Assembly (NCBI GenBank): GCA_016946835.1
Contig: JACVTC010000207.1
Span: 65,001 to 127,000, forward strand
Direction: 5' to 3'
From: Neocallimastix lanati (nom. inval.)
Lineage: Eukaryota; Neocallimastigomycota; Neocallimastigomycetes; Neocallimastigales; Neocallimastigaceae
Length of the DNA stretch: 62,000 bases
A model generated the notes under the pieces. The model was not told the DNA's origin. It saw nothing but the letters and a program-made list of their open reading frames with translations, and did not search any database. Each line of letters begins with the position of its first letter. The stretch's first letter is position 1. Shown in pieces: positions 31,748-42,248 of this stretch. The translations under genes were made by a program, and so were the position numbers.

Positions 31748-34700
31748 CTAGGTAGAAGCTGAGTTAAACTTGACAATATTTTTCAAATGAACATTACGAT
31801 TCATTTGTATATTAGTAGCAGGATCGGCTAAAGTGACTGTATTGAATTGTTTCTTTACCACTTTCATAGGTCCAACAAAATAAGGTTCTAATTTAGTTCG
31901 ATTAAAGTTTCTTACTAGTACTAAATCACCTGGTTTTATTCTTTTAGCTTGATTCATACTGGTCTTTTCTTCTCTCCTAGTAGCCCAATACTTCGAAGCA
32001 TTTTTGATATTAGATGCGGCCTCCATTACCCATTGGTAGTGTGATACAAATTTTTCCAGTAGAATTTCGTCAGAAGACTTATTTATACCCTTAGTTGGTC
32101 TGGCAGCAATGTCAAAAGGTTGTTGGTCCTCCCTTCCATAAACTAATTCAAAACTTGAATGGTTGGTGATTGAGTTTTTAGTAGTTCTTAAAGCCCAAAG
32201 TGCAGATGGTAAAATTTCATCCCATTCTTTGTGTTGTTGTCCTAGTAATCGTAATAATTTTCCAATTTCTTTATTACAATTCTCAACTAAACCATTGCTT
32301 TCAGGATGATATGGAGTGATAAATTTAACATATACATCATATAAATCAAGGAAGATTTTTGTCATATCTGATGTAAATTGTGTTCCATTATCAGTAGTGA
32401 TAATTTGAGGTACACCGTGTCGAGCAAATACATTAATTAAAAATTTTATCACATCCTGAGAAGTAACATTTTCAGTGGGCTCTGCCTCAACCAATTTAGT
32501 AAAATAATCAACCATAACGATTATATATTGATTATTATTTCTGGTTTTACTTAGAGGTCCTATAATGTCCAATCCTAAGTGTATAAATGGTCCTTCCACT
32601 TCAGTTGGTTTATCTTCCGTTGGTTCAGGGTATGGTTGAGATTTATTTAATTGACATTTTTCACATTTACCTATAATTCGCTTAATGTCATTAACCATAT
32701 TGTTCCAATAGTAGCTCTTTTTCAAACGTTGGTATGTCTTGTAATAGCCTTCGTGTCCTATACTGTGTGCTTGAAAAATTAATTGAAGTTTTTCTTTTGT
32801 ATCTGTAACTAATTTTCTATAATTATTGCCATCAACAAAGTAGTCCACACCATCAATTGTCGTAAATTTTTCTTCAATAAATTCCTTAATGGTTCTTGAA
32901 AGCAGGTTTTCATCTTGTTCCTTGATAATTTGTGTTGTTAAGACAACTTTTTCTTTTTCATTTTTCATTCTTGATAAAGCATCTGCGACAACATTATTCT
33001 TTCCAGTTTCATATCGTAAATCAATTCCTAACATACTGACAGTCAAACACCATCTAGTATGACGAGAATTTTGTGGTTCCTTCCTTTTAAGTAATCCGAT
33101 TAATGGTCTATGATCTGTATATACTATAGTTTGCTTAGGATTTCCCATAATATAAGATTTTAATTTATTAATACAGTAAATTAGAGCAGTACCTTCTAGA
33201 TCCGTAATTCCATAATTCTTTTCCGATTTAGATAAACTTCTACTAATATAATGAACCGGATGCTCCTTTCCAGTTTCATCATCCTTTTGTAAAAGCACAC
33301 CGCCTATACCATCATAGGAAGCATCTGTTCTTATAATAAATTCTCTATCGAATCTAGGAAATCTTAATATTGGGGCATTGATTAATCTTTCCTTAAGAAT
33401 TTTAAAACTTTCTTCTTGTTCCTTTTTCCATTCAAACTTAACACCTTTTCTTAATAGAGTGCATAGAGGTGCAGTAACTTTTGCAAAGTCCTTAATGAAA
33501 TTTCTATAATATCCAATGGCTCCTAAAAATGATCGAAGTTCATGAATGTTAGAGGGAGCCTTCCATTCTCTAATAGCTTTAACTTTGTTTTCCAATGGAC
33601 TTAAACCTTCTGAGGATACTTTATGTCCCAGTACTTCTACTTCAGTTTGCATGAAAGAACATTTTTCAATATTGATTTTTAACTTATGTTCCTTGAATAT
33701 TTCTAAGACTTGTTTAAGATGTTCTAGGTGTTCTTCTTCAGTTCTTGAGTAGATTAAAATATCATTGATAAAGTTATAGACGCATTTTCCTATTAAGGGA
33801 AATAGTATACGGTTCATTTCTCTTTGGAATGTAGCTGGAGCACCTGTTAAACCGAAGGGCATTACCTTGAATTGGTAGTTTCCGAACTTAGTTGTAAAGG
33901 TAGTGATTTCAATACTATCATCATCCATTAATATTTGATGATATCCGGAATAAAGATCTAATGTTGAGAAGATTTTTGCTCCATCTAAGATATTAAAAAT
34001 TTCCTCAATATTTGGTAAAGAATAAGAATCCTTCTTAGTTGCTTCATTTACTTTCCTATAGTCAATACACAGTCGCCATTTACCGTTCTTTTTAGGCACA
34101 AGTACTACTGGTGATGACCATTCTGAACATGAAGGTTCAATTAATAGTTTATATATGAGTTTGGTTAATTCTTCTTTTAAGATATCTGTTTTTAATTTAC
34201 TAAGTCGATAAAATTTTTGTTTAATAGGTTTAACTCCTTCCTTAAGAATAATTTTGTGTGGTGATAAATCTGAAGGTGTTAATTCTTCAGAAGAAGTTGC
34301 AATTATATTAATATATTCTTCAAGTAATTTAGTAATAGCTTCTCTATAATTTGAATTAATTGTACTTTGAAAAACTGTGTCATATATATATTTTATGGGT
34401 GGTAATCCTTCAATCGTTTTCAATTGTTGCTTAGCTTCTTGGTGATTCAATGCTTTGATTACACATAATAATTTTTCTTCGTCATCATATTCATTATTAA
34501 TAGGTGCAATTTCTTCAATTAAACCTTGATCATTAAATCGACAAAGACTATATCTAATTGGATGTATAAATAACTGGTTATCAATTTGAGTTTTGAGGTT
34601 GATTAATATATCATAGAATGGATCCTCCTTGTCTATAATTCTACACGTAACAAGTAGTTCTAGTTCATTAATTTTTACGGGAACTTTGATTAACACATCT

Positions 34701-35749
34701 TCTGAGTAATCATCATTCATCGTTGCTAAACGTATTCGTCCTGTACTAACTCCTATAGGTTCATACTGATAAGGTAATTTATCTAAAAATTGCTTTGTGA
34801 TAATACTTAAGTTACTACATGAATCTATTAAAGCCTTACCACGAACTCCATCTACTATTACATCAACCATAGCAATATCATCTTCTTGTGGTTCATGATG
34901 TTTACTTTTATATGTATGATCTATATTGTTCGTTATTATTGTAGTAGCACACATATTATCCACTGCACCTGAAATTTTAGTATTATTCTTTTCTAATTTA
35001 AGTCCTTGTGATACTTGAGACCGTATCTTTGGAGCAACGTCCAATAATTGTCCAAATGTAATATTGCAATTACTGGAGTTTAAATCTTTGATCACGTCAT
35101 AACTATCACAATCAGTTTGCATTTGTATTCTTCTTGGAATTCTGGTTGGCATAATTTCAGTTGACTTTTCTGATGATTTTTCTTGAATTAATTTATTTAA
35201 AGTTTGTTTAGAATTATTTCCTTCCTGAGAAGTTTCTTCATTAATAATATTAACATTACTATTTTTATTATTTTCCACAGAAGTACTAGTACTAGCTCTT
35301 TCCTTATCTCTTAGCTCTTTCTCAATCCTCTTTTCTTTCTCTATTCTGGGTTGAGCCATAATCGAAGGATGTAATTGAGTTGTTGGCTTTTTGACTGGTC
35401 GCGATGTTCCCCTTAATTGATTTTCTTTTTGTTTTCGTAAACCTAGAGTAACTATTGGCTTAGGATCATCTTTTAGACTACGGTGAACCCTCTTTCCTCT
35501 TTGGTCACTAGTCTCTTCATCTTTAGGATTTGCCTTTCTCTTTATAACGTTTACTAAGTAATCCAATTCTTTGGAACCATCCGACTCATCATCAAAATCT
35601 TCGTAATAATCCGTAGTAGTACCTTCTTGGAAATCAGCAGTTTCTTCATAATCATCATCTTCTTTTAAGTCAACTGTTTTGGAACGATGGCAGACTGAAG
35701 CAATTTTTTTGACGATGGGAGTGCTTCTACTCCCTTTTAGTGGTTTAAA
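31748..35749 (-). CDS. Ty3/Gypsy pol polyprotein expressed by -1 frameshift; RT and protease motifs altered
   Basis: The pol frame is open from the slippery site (35749) to the stop at 31748, about 1330 codons. It has no own ATG at its start, fitting synthesis as a Gag-Pol fusion. Order: an acidic linker, a Lys/Glu-rich segment, aspartic protease (KALIDSCSNLSII), RT (WRLCIDYRKVN, active-site box FIND), RNase H (RTDASYDGIGG, TDHRPL), an integrase zinc domain (HSIGHEG, CEKCQLN), a DDE core (GLDIIGPL, TTDNGTQF, PESNGLVEN) and a GPMKVV motif. The RT box is normally YxDD; here the first Asp codon is AAT at 33764-33766 (Asn). The protease D-S/T-G is DSC. Both changes should impair catalysis, although the frame is otherwise intact. 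Pol relates closely to 2-2152. Confidence 0.95.
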   Translation of the reverse strand, partial: FKPLKGSRSTPIVKKIASVCHRSKTVDLKEDDDYEETADFQEGTTTDYYEDFDDESDGSKELDYLVNVIKRKANPKDEETSDQRGKRVHRSLKDDPKPIVTLGLRKQKENQLRGTSRPVKKPTTQLHPSIMAQPRIEKEKRIEKELRDKERASTSTSVENNKNSNVNIINEETSQEGNNSKQTLNKLIQEKSSEKSTEIMPTRIPRRIQMQTDCDSYDVIKDLNSSNCNITFGQLLDVAPKIRSQVSQGLKLEKNNTKISGAVDNMCATTIITNNIDHTYKSKHHEPQEDDIAMVDVIVDGVRGKALIDSCSNLSIITKQFLDKLPYQYEPIGVSTGRIRLATMNDDYSEDVLIKVPVKINELELLVTCRIIDKEDPFYDILINLKTQIDNQLFIHPIRYSLCRFNDQGLIEEIAPINNEYDDEEKLLCVIKALNHQEAKQQLKTIEGLPPIKYIYDTVFQSTINSNYREAITKLLEEYINIIATSSEELTPSDLSPHKIILKEGVKPIKQKFYRLSKLKTDILKEELTKLIYKLLIEPSCSEWSSPVVLVPKKNGKWRLCIDYRKVNEATKKDSYSLPNIEEIFNILDGAKIFSTLDLYSGYHQILMDDDSIEITTFTTKFGNYQFKVMPFGLTGAPATFQREMNRILFPLIGKCVYNFINDILIYSRTEEEHLEHLKQVLEIFKEHKLKINIEKCSFMQTEVEVLGHKVSSEGLSPLENKVKAIREWKAPSNIHELRSFLGAIGYYRNFIKDFAKVTAPLCTLLRKGVKFEWKKEQEESFKILKERLINAPILRFPRFDREFIIRTDASYDGIGGVLLQKDDETGKEHPVHYISRSLSKSEKNYGITDLEGTALIYCINKLKSYIMGNPKQTIVYTDHRPLIGLLKRKEPQNSRHTRWCLTVSMLGIDLRYETGKNNVVADALSRMKNEKEKVVLTTQIIKEQDENLLSRTIKEFIEEKFTTIDGVDYFVDGNNYRKLVTDTKEKLQLIFQAHSIGHEGYYKTYQRLKKSYYWNNMVNDIKRIIGKCEKCQLNKSQPYPEPTEDKPTEVEGPFIHLGLDIIGPLSKTRNNNQYIIVMVDYFTKLVEAEPTENVTSQDVIKFLINVFARHGVPQIITTDNGTQFTSDMTKIFLDLYDVYVKFITPYHPESNGLVENCNKEIGKLLRLLGQQHKEWDEILPSALWALRTTKNSITNHSSFELVYGREDQQPFDIAARPTKGINKSSDEILLEKFVSHYQWVMEAASNIKNASKYWATRREEKTSMNQAKRIKPGDLVLVRNFNRTKLEPYFVGPMKVVKKQFNTVTLADPATNIQMNRNVHLKNIVKFNSAST
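35717..35749 (-). promoter_or_regulatory. Programmed -1 ribosomal frameshift signal at the gag/pol junction
   Basis: On the minus strand the Gag frame ends CAT TTA AAC CAC TAA. The heptamer T TTA AAC (35749-35743) fits X XXY YYZ exactly in the Gag frame. Eight bases later a perfect 6-bp hairpin follows: GGGAGT (35734-35729), 6-nt loop, ACTCCC (35722-35717). A -1 slip continues into CCA CTA AAA GGG with no stop, i.e. the pol frame. The Gag stop (35737) is one codon past the heptamer. Confidence 0.88.
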
Positions 35750-36654
35750 TGATTTTCATAAAACTTCTTGCGGTTATTTTCCAATATAGAATTTAATTTA
35801 GGACAGTTTCGTTTGGTATGTCCTTCATTGCTACAAAACCAGCAAGTACTAATTTTCATTTCTTTCATCTTGTTAGTGAGATTTTCTATAGATACATTTT
35901 TGTGGGTTTTTGGTTTGTTAAAATCATTTGAAATGTTCTTATTAAAATTACTTTTAGAGTTAAGGAGATTGTAACGAGTCTTATCATAATATTCAGTACT
36001 ATTTTTAATAGATAAACGATCAACTTTTTCAGCTATAGCGAACGCTTTGGTAATAGAAATATGGTCTTTAAGCATAACCTTTCTCCATGCGTCAGGATTA
36101 TTGGTTAAGGAATCTGCATAATCTAAAACACTAATTTTTCTTCTTCTCTTTTTATCCAATTTATGGTACAAAGATCTATAACGGACATTAAAATCTTTAA
36201 CTTTCTCGTTCTTCTTTATTTTCATGGAACGCAATTCTCGCAACAAGTTGGTTTGATCTTCTTTAAGTCCATAAAAAGTCTTCAGATGATTTATTATTTC
36301 ATCAAGGCTTGGGTAGGTGTTAGTAGATTCACTTTCTTCATCATCTTCTCCTTCACTATCGCTATCGAAATCAGAATCTTCATCTTCAGTAAGGTCATTT
36401 CCATCTTCTAGTTCTTGGATAATTTCTCTTGGTTCTCCAGAAGCCGTTAATATACAAGCAGTAAAAATAGTTTCAGGATCCTTGATATGTTGGTATTTTA
36501 TCCATGCCTTTAACTCATTTGCCCAGGAATTGATGTCAAGGTTTTGTTTAGTAAGCTTTTCAAAATCTTTTAATTCTTTCTTTAATTCTCTGAAGCTAAG
36601 CTTACTTTCTGGAGTACTCTCTGTTGGAGTACTGGAAGTACTGGATGTTCTCAT
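35737..36654 (-). CDS. Ty3/Gypsy Gag with CCHC zinc knuckle
   Basis: 305 residues from ATG at 36654. A Ser/Thr-rich N-terminus is followed by a helical capsid-like region (WANELKAWIKYQHIKD, LRELRSMKIKKNEKVKDFNVRY) and a very acidic insert at about residues 85-110. A nucleocapsid zinc knuckle, CWFCSNEGHTKRNC, lies at about residues 272-285. It packages the element RNA. Its last codons contain the slippery site that yields Gag-Pol. Intact, no stops. The knuckle distinguishes it from the Tf1-like Gag at 3716, which has none. Confidence 0.93.
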   Translation of the reverse strand: MRTSSTSSTPTESTPESKLSFRELKKELKDFEKLTKQNLDINSWANELKAWIKYQHIKDPETIFTACILTASGEPREIIQELEDGNDLTEDEDSDFDSDSEGEDDEESESTNTYPSLDEIINHLKTFYGLKEDQTNLLRELRSMKIKKNEKVKDFNVRYRSLYHKLDKKRRRKISVLDYADSLTNNPDAWRKVMLKDHISITKAFAIAEKVDRLSIKNSTEYYDKTRYNLLNSKSNFNKNISNDFNKPKTHKNVSIENLTNKMKEMKISTCWFCSNEGHTKRNCPKLNSILENNRKKFYENHLNH

Positions 36655-37130
36655 AAAATAAAATTTATTGTATCTATAGAATGCTAAACCTCGTAATGTA
36701 TAAATTGTTATAAAAAAGTAAAAATAAAAAAATTAAAAAAAATAATCTTTTAACTAATAAAATTATTAATTATTTATTATTAATCACTTATTAAATTATA
36801 ATAATCGTGCAATCTGATAGTACACACTATCTGACGTGCAGCTTACCTCTTGAAAGGTGTCATGCCACGCGTGTGCCACGGTTACTATTTTCAATATAAA
36901 AAATAGCAGTCCAGAGCCTACTAGCCCAATTACTATGTAGGATAAACTTAACCCGGAAATCTATGCACGAATATTAGTTTAATTTAATAATAATTAATAT
37001 TTTTAACAATTAATAATAATTAGTTAAAAATATAAAAATTGTTTTTTAAAAAAAAAAATTTTTGTTTTATTAGAAAAATTATTTATTAATATTATAATTT
37101 TATCCCCAATGTATTAATTTATTATTATAT
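36655..37130 (-). promoter_or_regulatory. Leader between primer site and gag, with a structured patch
   Basis: Non-coding. The patch 36805-36970 is much less AT-rich than its surroundings. It contains a 6-bp hairpin with a 4-nt loop (GATAGT 36816-36821, ACTATC 36826-36831) flanked by two copies of CGTGCA. This is the place where packaging or dimerisation signals usually lie; that role is inferred. Confidence 0.5.
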
Positions 37131-37148
37131 TCCCCGATATCTCCACCA
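37131..37148 (-). promoter_or_regulatory. tRNA primer-binding site of the minus-strand Gypsy element
   Basis: The minus strand reads TGGTGGAGATATCGGGGA, the complement of an 18-nt tRNA 3' end, TCCCCGATATCTCCACCA, including CCA. The implied tRNA has acceptor strand TATCTCC and discriminator A; which tRNA it is cannot be read here. Nine bases separate it from the LTR edge as drawn. Confidence 0.75.
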
Positions 37149-37157
37149 ATTTTTCAT

Positions 37158-37944
37158 GGTATGGTTCATATAATTTTAGGAATATAATAATAATTAACAC
37201 AAATAATTAAATTACAATAAAAAAAATAATTTGTTTTAAAATCAATATTTATTTATTTAAATTTATAAAAGAAAAATAATAATATAATTATTTATTTAAT
37301 AAAAGTAAGTTATTGATTATATTTTATTTCACTAAAAATTACATGTATTTATATTTTTTTATCAAATTAAAATTTGTAAAGCCTAACTATTTTTTTTAAT
37401 AAACTAATTACTAATTATTTTTATAAATAAAACATTTAAATTGAAATTGAATTATTATTTTAGTTAATAATATTATTGTTATAAATAGTAGTTATATATT
37501 ATTGAATTATTAATTATTTAATAATAGTTTAATACTAATATATATAAAATAAAAATAAAGAGATTATACAGAATATTTTATTGTGGTTTAGTTAAATTTA
37601 GTAATTAAAAATAAATTTAAATTGATAACGAAAATTTTAATAACTAATTAAATAGATTTGATTATTTTCAATATAACATAATACAAAAGAAATATAATAT
37701 TAATATATTAAGTGGGCAAGGAAAATATTCTTGGCTAAAGATTTTTAATACATTATAATGGAATCGGATCGATAATTCAAAAAGGAATTATAAGTTAATT
37801 AGTGATTTATTAACTTAAGATTTCTATTTAGTAATATTTGAAGAATATTGGAAAGTTCCAATTATATAGAATAGAATAATCTATAAGATTAGAATAATTT
37901 ATATTATTCTAGCACAATTAGTATTATTTATTCATTCTGTATTA
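37158..37944 (-). repeat. 5' LTR of the minus-strand Gypsy element
   Basis: 787 bp, direct copy of 30938-31724, followed on the plus strand by the TTGAT duplication. Confidence 0.85.
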
Positions 37945-37949
37945 TTGAT

Positions 37950-38919
37950 GTTAAGGTTCGGAGAGAGGGAAAAATAAAAATAAGTATTAATATAAACAAC
38001 AAAAAAAAATAAACAAACAAGAAAATTAATAAACAAAATAAATTTTTGTTTTTATAAATCTTTTATTAAATTTTTTTTATTTAAAAAATTACAATATTAA
38101 AATTACAATATAAAAAAATACAATTTTTTTTTACTGTTATTTATATTTTTTTTCTTAAAATAATAGAAATGGTAAAGCCATTTCTTTGTATAATAAAAAT
38201 TAATTATTAAATATTTTATATTAATTTTTTATTATTAATATAATTATTATTTAACTTATAATAAATAATACTTATATATTAATCTATTACTAATTATTTA
38301 TTACTAATCTACTTAATTATATATTTTAAAAGACAAATTTTTTATTTTACAGAAGTTAATTCTGTGGTTTAGTAATATTTATTTAATCCTAAAGTTTAAT
38401 TTTACTAAGTTTAGAAAAATAATATTATTTAAATTATTAATATAAAATTTATAATCATTTCATCAAATTTATAATATAATATTTATAATAAAACATATAA
38501 TAAAAATATAATTATTTCCTTTTATGTTTAATCTTTTATTAGTAATCATTAATACAATTTTTTAATTTGGAATTTTCCAAAGAAATAATTGATATTGATA
38601 AGTTTAATATTAATAAAAGAAATATTGATAAGATTTTGATAAACTATAAAGAAAATTGATAAAATAAACTATATAATATTGATAAGGATTTTAATAATAA
38701 TAAAATATAGATAAGAATAATAAAGGTAGCATAGATAAGGAATTAATATTAAATATACTTATTTAAATAGTATAATTTAATTTGTACTAATTAGGAATAT
38801 AGATTAATTTATTAGAATATAGAAAGTTCCAAAAGAATAAAGAATCAAATAATTTGTTTAAGGGTTAAATGAATCATTTAAGATGCATAACCAAAAGAAC
38901 ATTATTTGGGCATTCTTTA
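37950..38919 (-). repeat. Diverged LTR remnant related to the adjacent Gypsy LTR
   Basis: Shares ordered landmarks with 37158-37944: GTAAAGCC followed by an ATTTCTT-like stretch, ACAGAA...TGTGGTTTAGT, and GAAAGTTCCA. A terminal ...CATTCT(T/G)TAT(C/T)ATT is also shared. Heavily diverged and non-coding. Its end supplies the TCATT into which the next LTR inserted. Confidence 0.55.
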
Positions 38920-38924
38920 TCATT

Positions 38925-39943
38925 TGTAATAGCTATACTAAAACTAAAATTAATTAATATAACTATTATCTACAATTTTAATATTATTTTTACATAATAT
39001 TAAAATTGAGAAAATAAAATTAAAAAAAATAAAAATTAATACTTAATTTTACAGAGTTTATTATAAGTAAATATAACAAACAATAACCAAGCAACGGCAG
39101 AATAGTAGTTGAAAATATTCTTTAAAAAAAAAAAACCTTTTATGATTAATAACAGTTTTTTTGATATATAAATAAAAAAATTTATTTTATTTGTTATTAT
39201 TTATTATATTTTCTTAAAATAATAACTCTTGATTTCTCAAAGAGAATTCAAGAGTCCTATTTATATTTTTTTAAAAAATTAATCGGTTAAATAAATTTGT
39301 TTTCTAATCTTAACAAAAAATCTATTTAGGAAAAGATTAGAAGAAAAACCTAAATAGTTTTTCGATCAATATTCTAATCATATTGATCATCGTATAATTA
39401 AAGAAAACCTATTTGTTAGGAAAAACATTAATTACCGATTTTCTAATTAATTATAAAATATTAAATATTGATAGGATAGGAATTAATGAAAAAAAAGATT
39501 TTTTTTTTTTTTTTTTCATTTAAAAAATAAAGATTAAATAATATGATAGATTAGATACATTTATAGTTTATAATACATTATAAAATACATAATTCATTTT
39601 AATTAAAATAACTAATATTTTTATGGTAAAATATTAAATACAAATTTACATAATTTTTTGTAAAAATTCTATTTAAATGAATAATAATAATAAGTAAATA
39701 AATTTTATATTATTTATATAAATGTATAAATTATAATATGTAAATAAATTTAGATCAATATATGAAAATATAACTATTAAATAAATTTATAAGTTAAAAT
39801 CAATGAATATATTAATTATTATTTAAATAAATATTTTTTTAAAAATAATTATTATTTTATAAATAATTATAAATTATTAATTATTTTTCATTAATTATAA
39901 GAAATATTAATTATTCATTATTGAATAATTATGATTTCTTACA
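38925..39943 (-). repeat. Solo LTR 1, Tf1-like family
   Basis: 1019 bp with ends TGTAA...TTACA, flanked by TCATT at 38920-38924 and 39944-39948. On the minus strand it has a TATAAATA-like box and a 7-bp stem CTCTTGA/TCAAGAG (39226-39254). AAATCAAGAGTTATT follows, the same module as the transcript start of the element at 2824. No internal region remains. Confidence 0.85.
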
Positions 39944-39948
39944 TCATT

Positions 39949-40946
39949 TGTAATAATTTAATTAAAAAATTATAATTAAATTATTAATCATTAATATTAG
40001 CTCTAACTGCTAATATTAAAGGTTTAGAAAAGAATCATACTTACCTATGGTTCTTTCTAATTATCGAGTTTATTATAACGAATTATAATAGACGAAACAC
40101 TAAAATTGATAAGGAAAAGTTTTAATTATAAAATTTGTTTTATTAAAATAATTTGTTTTATTATTTATTAAAAATTTTAAATGTTAAAACTTATTGTTAT
40201 TATTATTATATTATAATTGTTATAATAATAACTCTTGATTTCTCAAAGAGAACTCAAGAGCCTTATTTATACTTTTTTGTCAAAATAAGGTTAAAATCAA
40301 AAGGGGTTCTAATCTTAACAAATCTCTTATCTAGGAAAAGACTAGAAGAAAAACCTAGATAAGTTTTTTGATCGATATTCTATCCATATCGATCATCGCG
40401 TTAATTAAGTAAAACCGATTACTTTTAAGAAGTAATTGGAAAAACCTTAATTAACCGATTACTTAATCTAATATAATGATCGAAAATAAAAGAATAAAAT
40501 AATGAAAATTATTTCCATCATAAAATTTAAAATTTAATCTATTTAGTTCTATTTTATAGAACTTTACATAAAAATATAAAACAATACATTAATAATAAAA
40601 TACATGATTAATACAATACAGAATACATGATAGAATACAGAATACATGATAAAATACAGAATAGTGTTTTAGTTTATGATTTAATAAGTGAGAGAAAACT
40701 AAAACTAATAAATTTAATAATTAAGTGAATAATTAAATAAATTTAATATTATTTTAAATGTATAAAAATTATTTGATTAAATAAATTTTTAATATTAAAC
40801 TAAATAAAATTTTAATATATAATTAAATAAATTATTAATTATAATTAATTGTATAAATGAAATATGAGTTAAATAAAAGTTATATTAATTATAACCTAAC
40901 TAAGAAAATATAATTATTTTGTTAAAAATAATTATAGATTCTTACA
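39949..40946 (-). repeat. Solo LTR 2, Tf1-like family, tandem to solo LTR 1
   Basis: 998 bp with ends TGTAA...TTACA, flanked by TCATT at 39944-39948 and 40947-40951. It is homologous to, but clearly diverged from, solo LTR 1, sharing the CTCTTGA/TCAAGAG stem (40232-40260) and two AGGAAAAGA-TAGAAGAAAAACCTA blocks. An ORF of 69 codons at 40153 lies inside it and is not a gene. Confidence 0.85.
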
Positions 40947-40951
40947 TCATT

Positions 40952-41625
40952 GTGATACGGGCTGGGGTTGAAACACTAAGATATTCAAAACAAAAAAAAT
41001 AAATATTAACACATAACTATAAAAATAAGTTTGGAAACAAGAAAAAAAAATTAAATTTTAAAATATTCTTTATTTAAATTTAAAATTAAAATTATTTGTT
41101 CCCCCGTATTAAAAAGAAAGAAATTTATTCTTCTTTTTATACTTTTATTTTAATACATTTTATTTATTATTAATATATTCTTTTATAAAAAAAAAAAAAA
41201 CTATTATAACTATTTTATTTTAATTTTTAACTATTATTTTAAATTATTTTTTTTTTAAAAAAAAAAATAACATTTATTAAATTAAAATATAAAAAATTAA
41301 TTTAGAGCTTGTATCACGAAGGGCATTCCGGGCGGTAGCTTCTTCTTGATATTGTTATTCAGAGAGAGAATTATACAGAATTGATATTTTCTGTATTTTA
41401 GATCATTTTTATTATTGGAATTCTTCTGTATTTTAGTTCATTTTTATTTTAATAAAGATTTAATTTATTTTTGATTTTTGATTTATTTTTAGTTTATTTC
41501 AAAGGTTTAGAAAATATTATACAGAAACTTATAATTCTGTATTTTATATCAAATATTTATTGAAATAGGTTTTTATTATTCTTAATATAAAAATAAGAAT
41601 TAGTAATGATTTAAATATTATATAA
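40952..41625 (+). repeat. Dispersed repeat, copy B (inverted relative to 9231-9886)
   Basis: Matches the reverse complement of 9231-9886, including GAAGGGCATTCCGGGCGG near 41320 and GGTTGAAACACTAAG near 40965. It starts right after the TCATT of solo LTR 2. Confidence 0.75.
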
Positions 41626-42180
41626 TTTTTAATAAGAATATTTAGTAATAATTTTTATTATATTTAATATTAATAAAATATTTAATAATTATTTTTATTA
41701 GATTTGATATTAATAAAAGAATTTATAAGAATATTTAATAATAATTTTTATTATATTTGATATTAATAAAAGATTTTAATAAGAATATTTAATAATAATT
41801 TTTATTATATTTAATATTAATAAAAGATTTTTATTATAATATTTAATAATTTTTATTATATTTAATATTAATAAAAGATTTTTATTAGAATATTTAATAA
41901 TTTTTATTATATTTGATATTAATAAAAGATTTTAATAAGAATATTTAATAATAATTTTTATTATATTTAATATTAATAAGAGATTTTTATTAGAATATTT
42001 AATAATTTTTATTATATTTAATATTAATAAAAGATTTTAATAAGAATATTTAATAATAATTTTTATTATATTTAATATTAATAAAAGAAATTTATAAGAA
42101 TATTTAATAATAATTTTTATTATATTTGATATTAATAAAAGATTTTAATAAGAATATTTAATAATAATTTTATTTTATTA
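41626..42180 (+). repeat. Degenerate tandem repeat, about ten units of 50-55 bp
   Basis: Units of the type AAGAATATTTAATAATAATT plus TTTATTATATTTGATATTAA plus TAAAAGATT recur across the stretch with small variations. It is absent from the other copy of the neighbouring dispersed repeat, so it expanded locally. Confidence 0.8.
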
Positions 42181-42248
42181 TTATTAAGAGTATTTAATAG
42201 GAAATACAAGGTATTTAGTGACACCCCGTTTCAATTGAAGTAATGAAT

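Larger units (their letters stand above)
30933..37949 (-). mobile_element. Complete Ty3/Gypsy LTR retrotransposon with frameshifted gag and pol
   Basis: Two 787-bp LTRs (30938-31724 as 3' LTR, 37158-37944 as 5' LTR) enclose, in transcription order, a tRNA-type primer site, a structured leader, gag, a -1 frameshift signal, pol and a polypurine tract. The 5-bp duplication TTGAT lies at 30933-30937 and 37945-37949. The LTR pair shows roughly 2% difference by eye. All ORFs are open, but two catalytic motifs are altered (see pol). Confidence 0.93.

Noticed and set aside
40153-40362. 69-codon ORF
   Set aside because: Lies wholly within solo LTR 2 and has no protein-like features.
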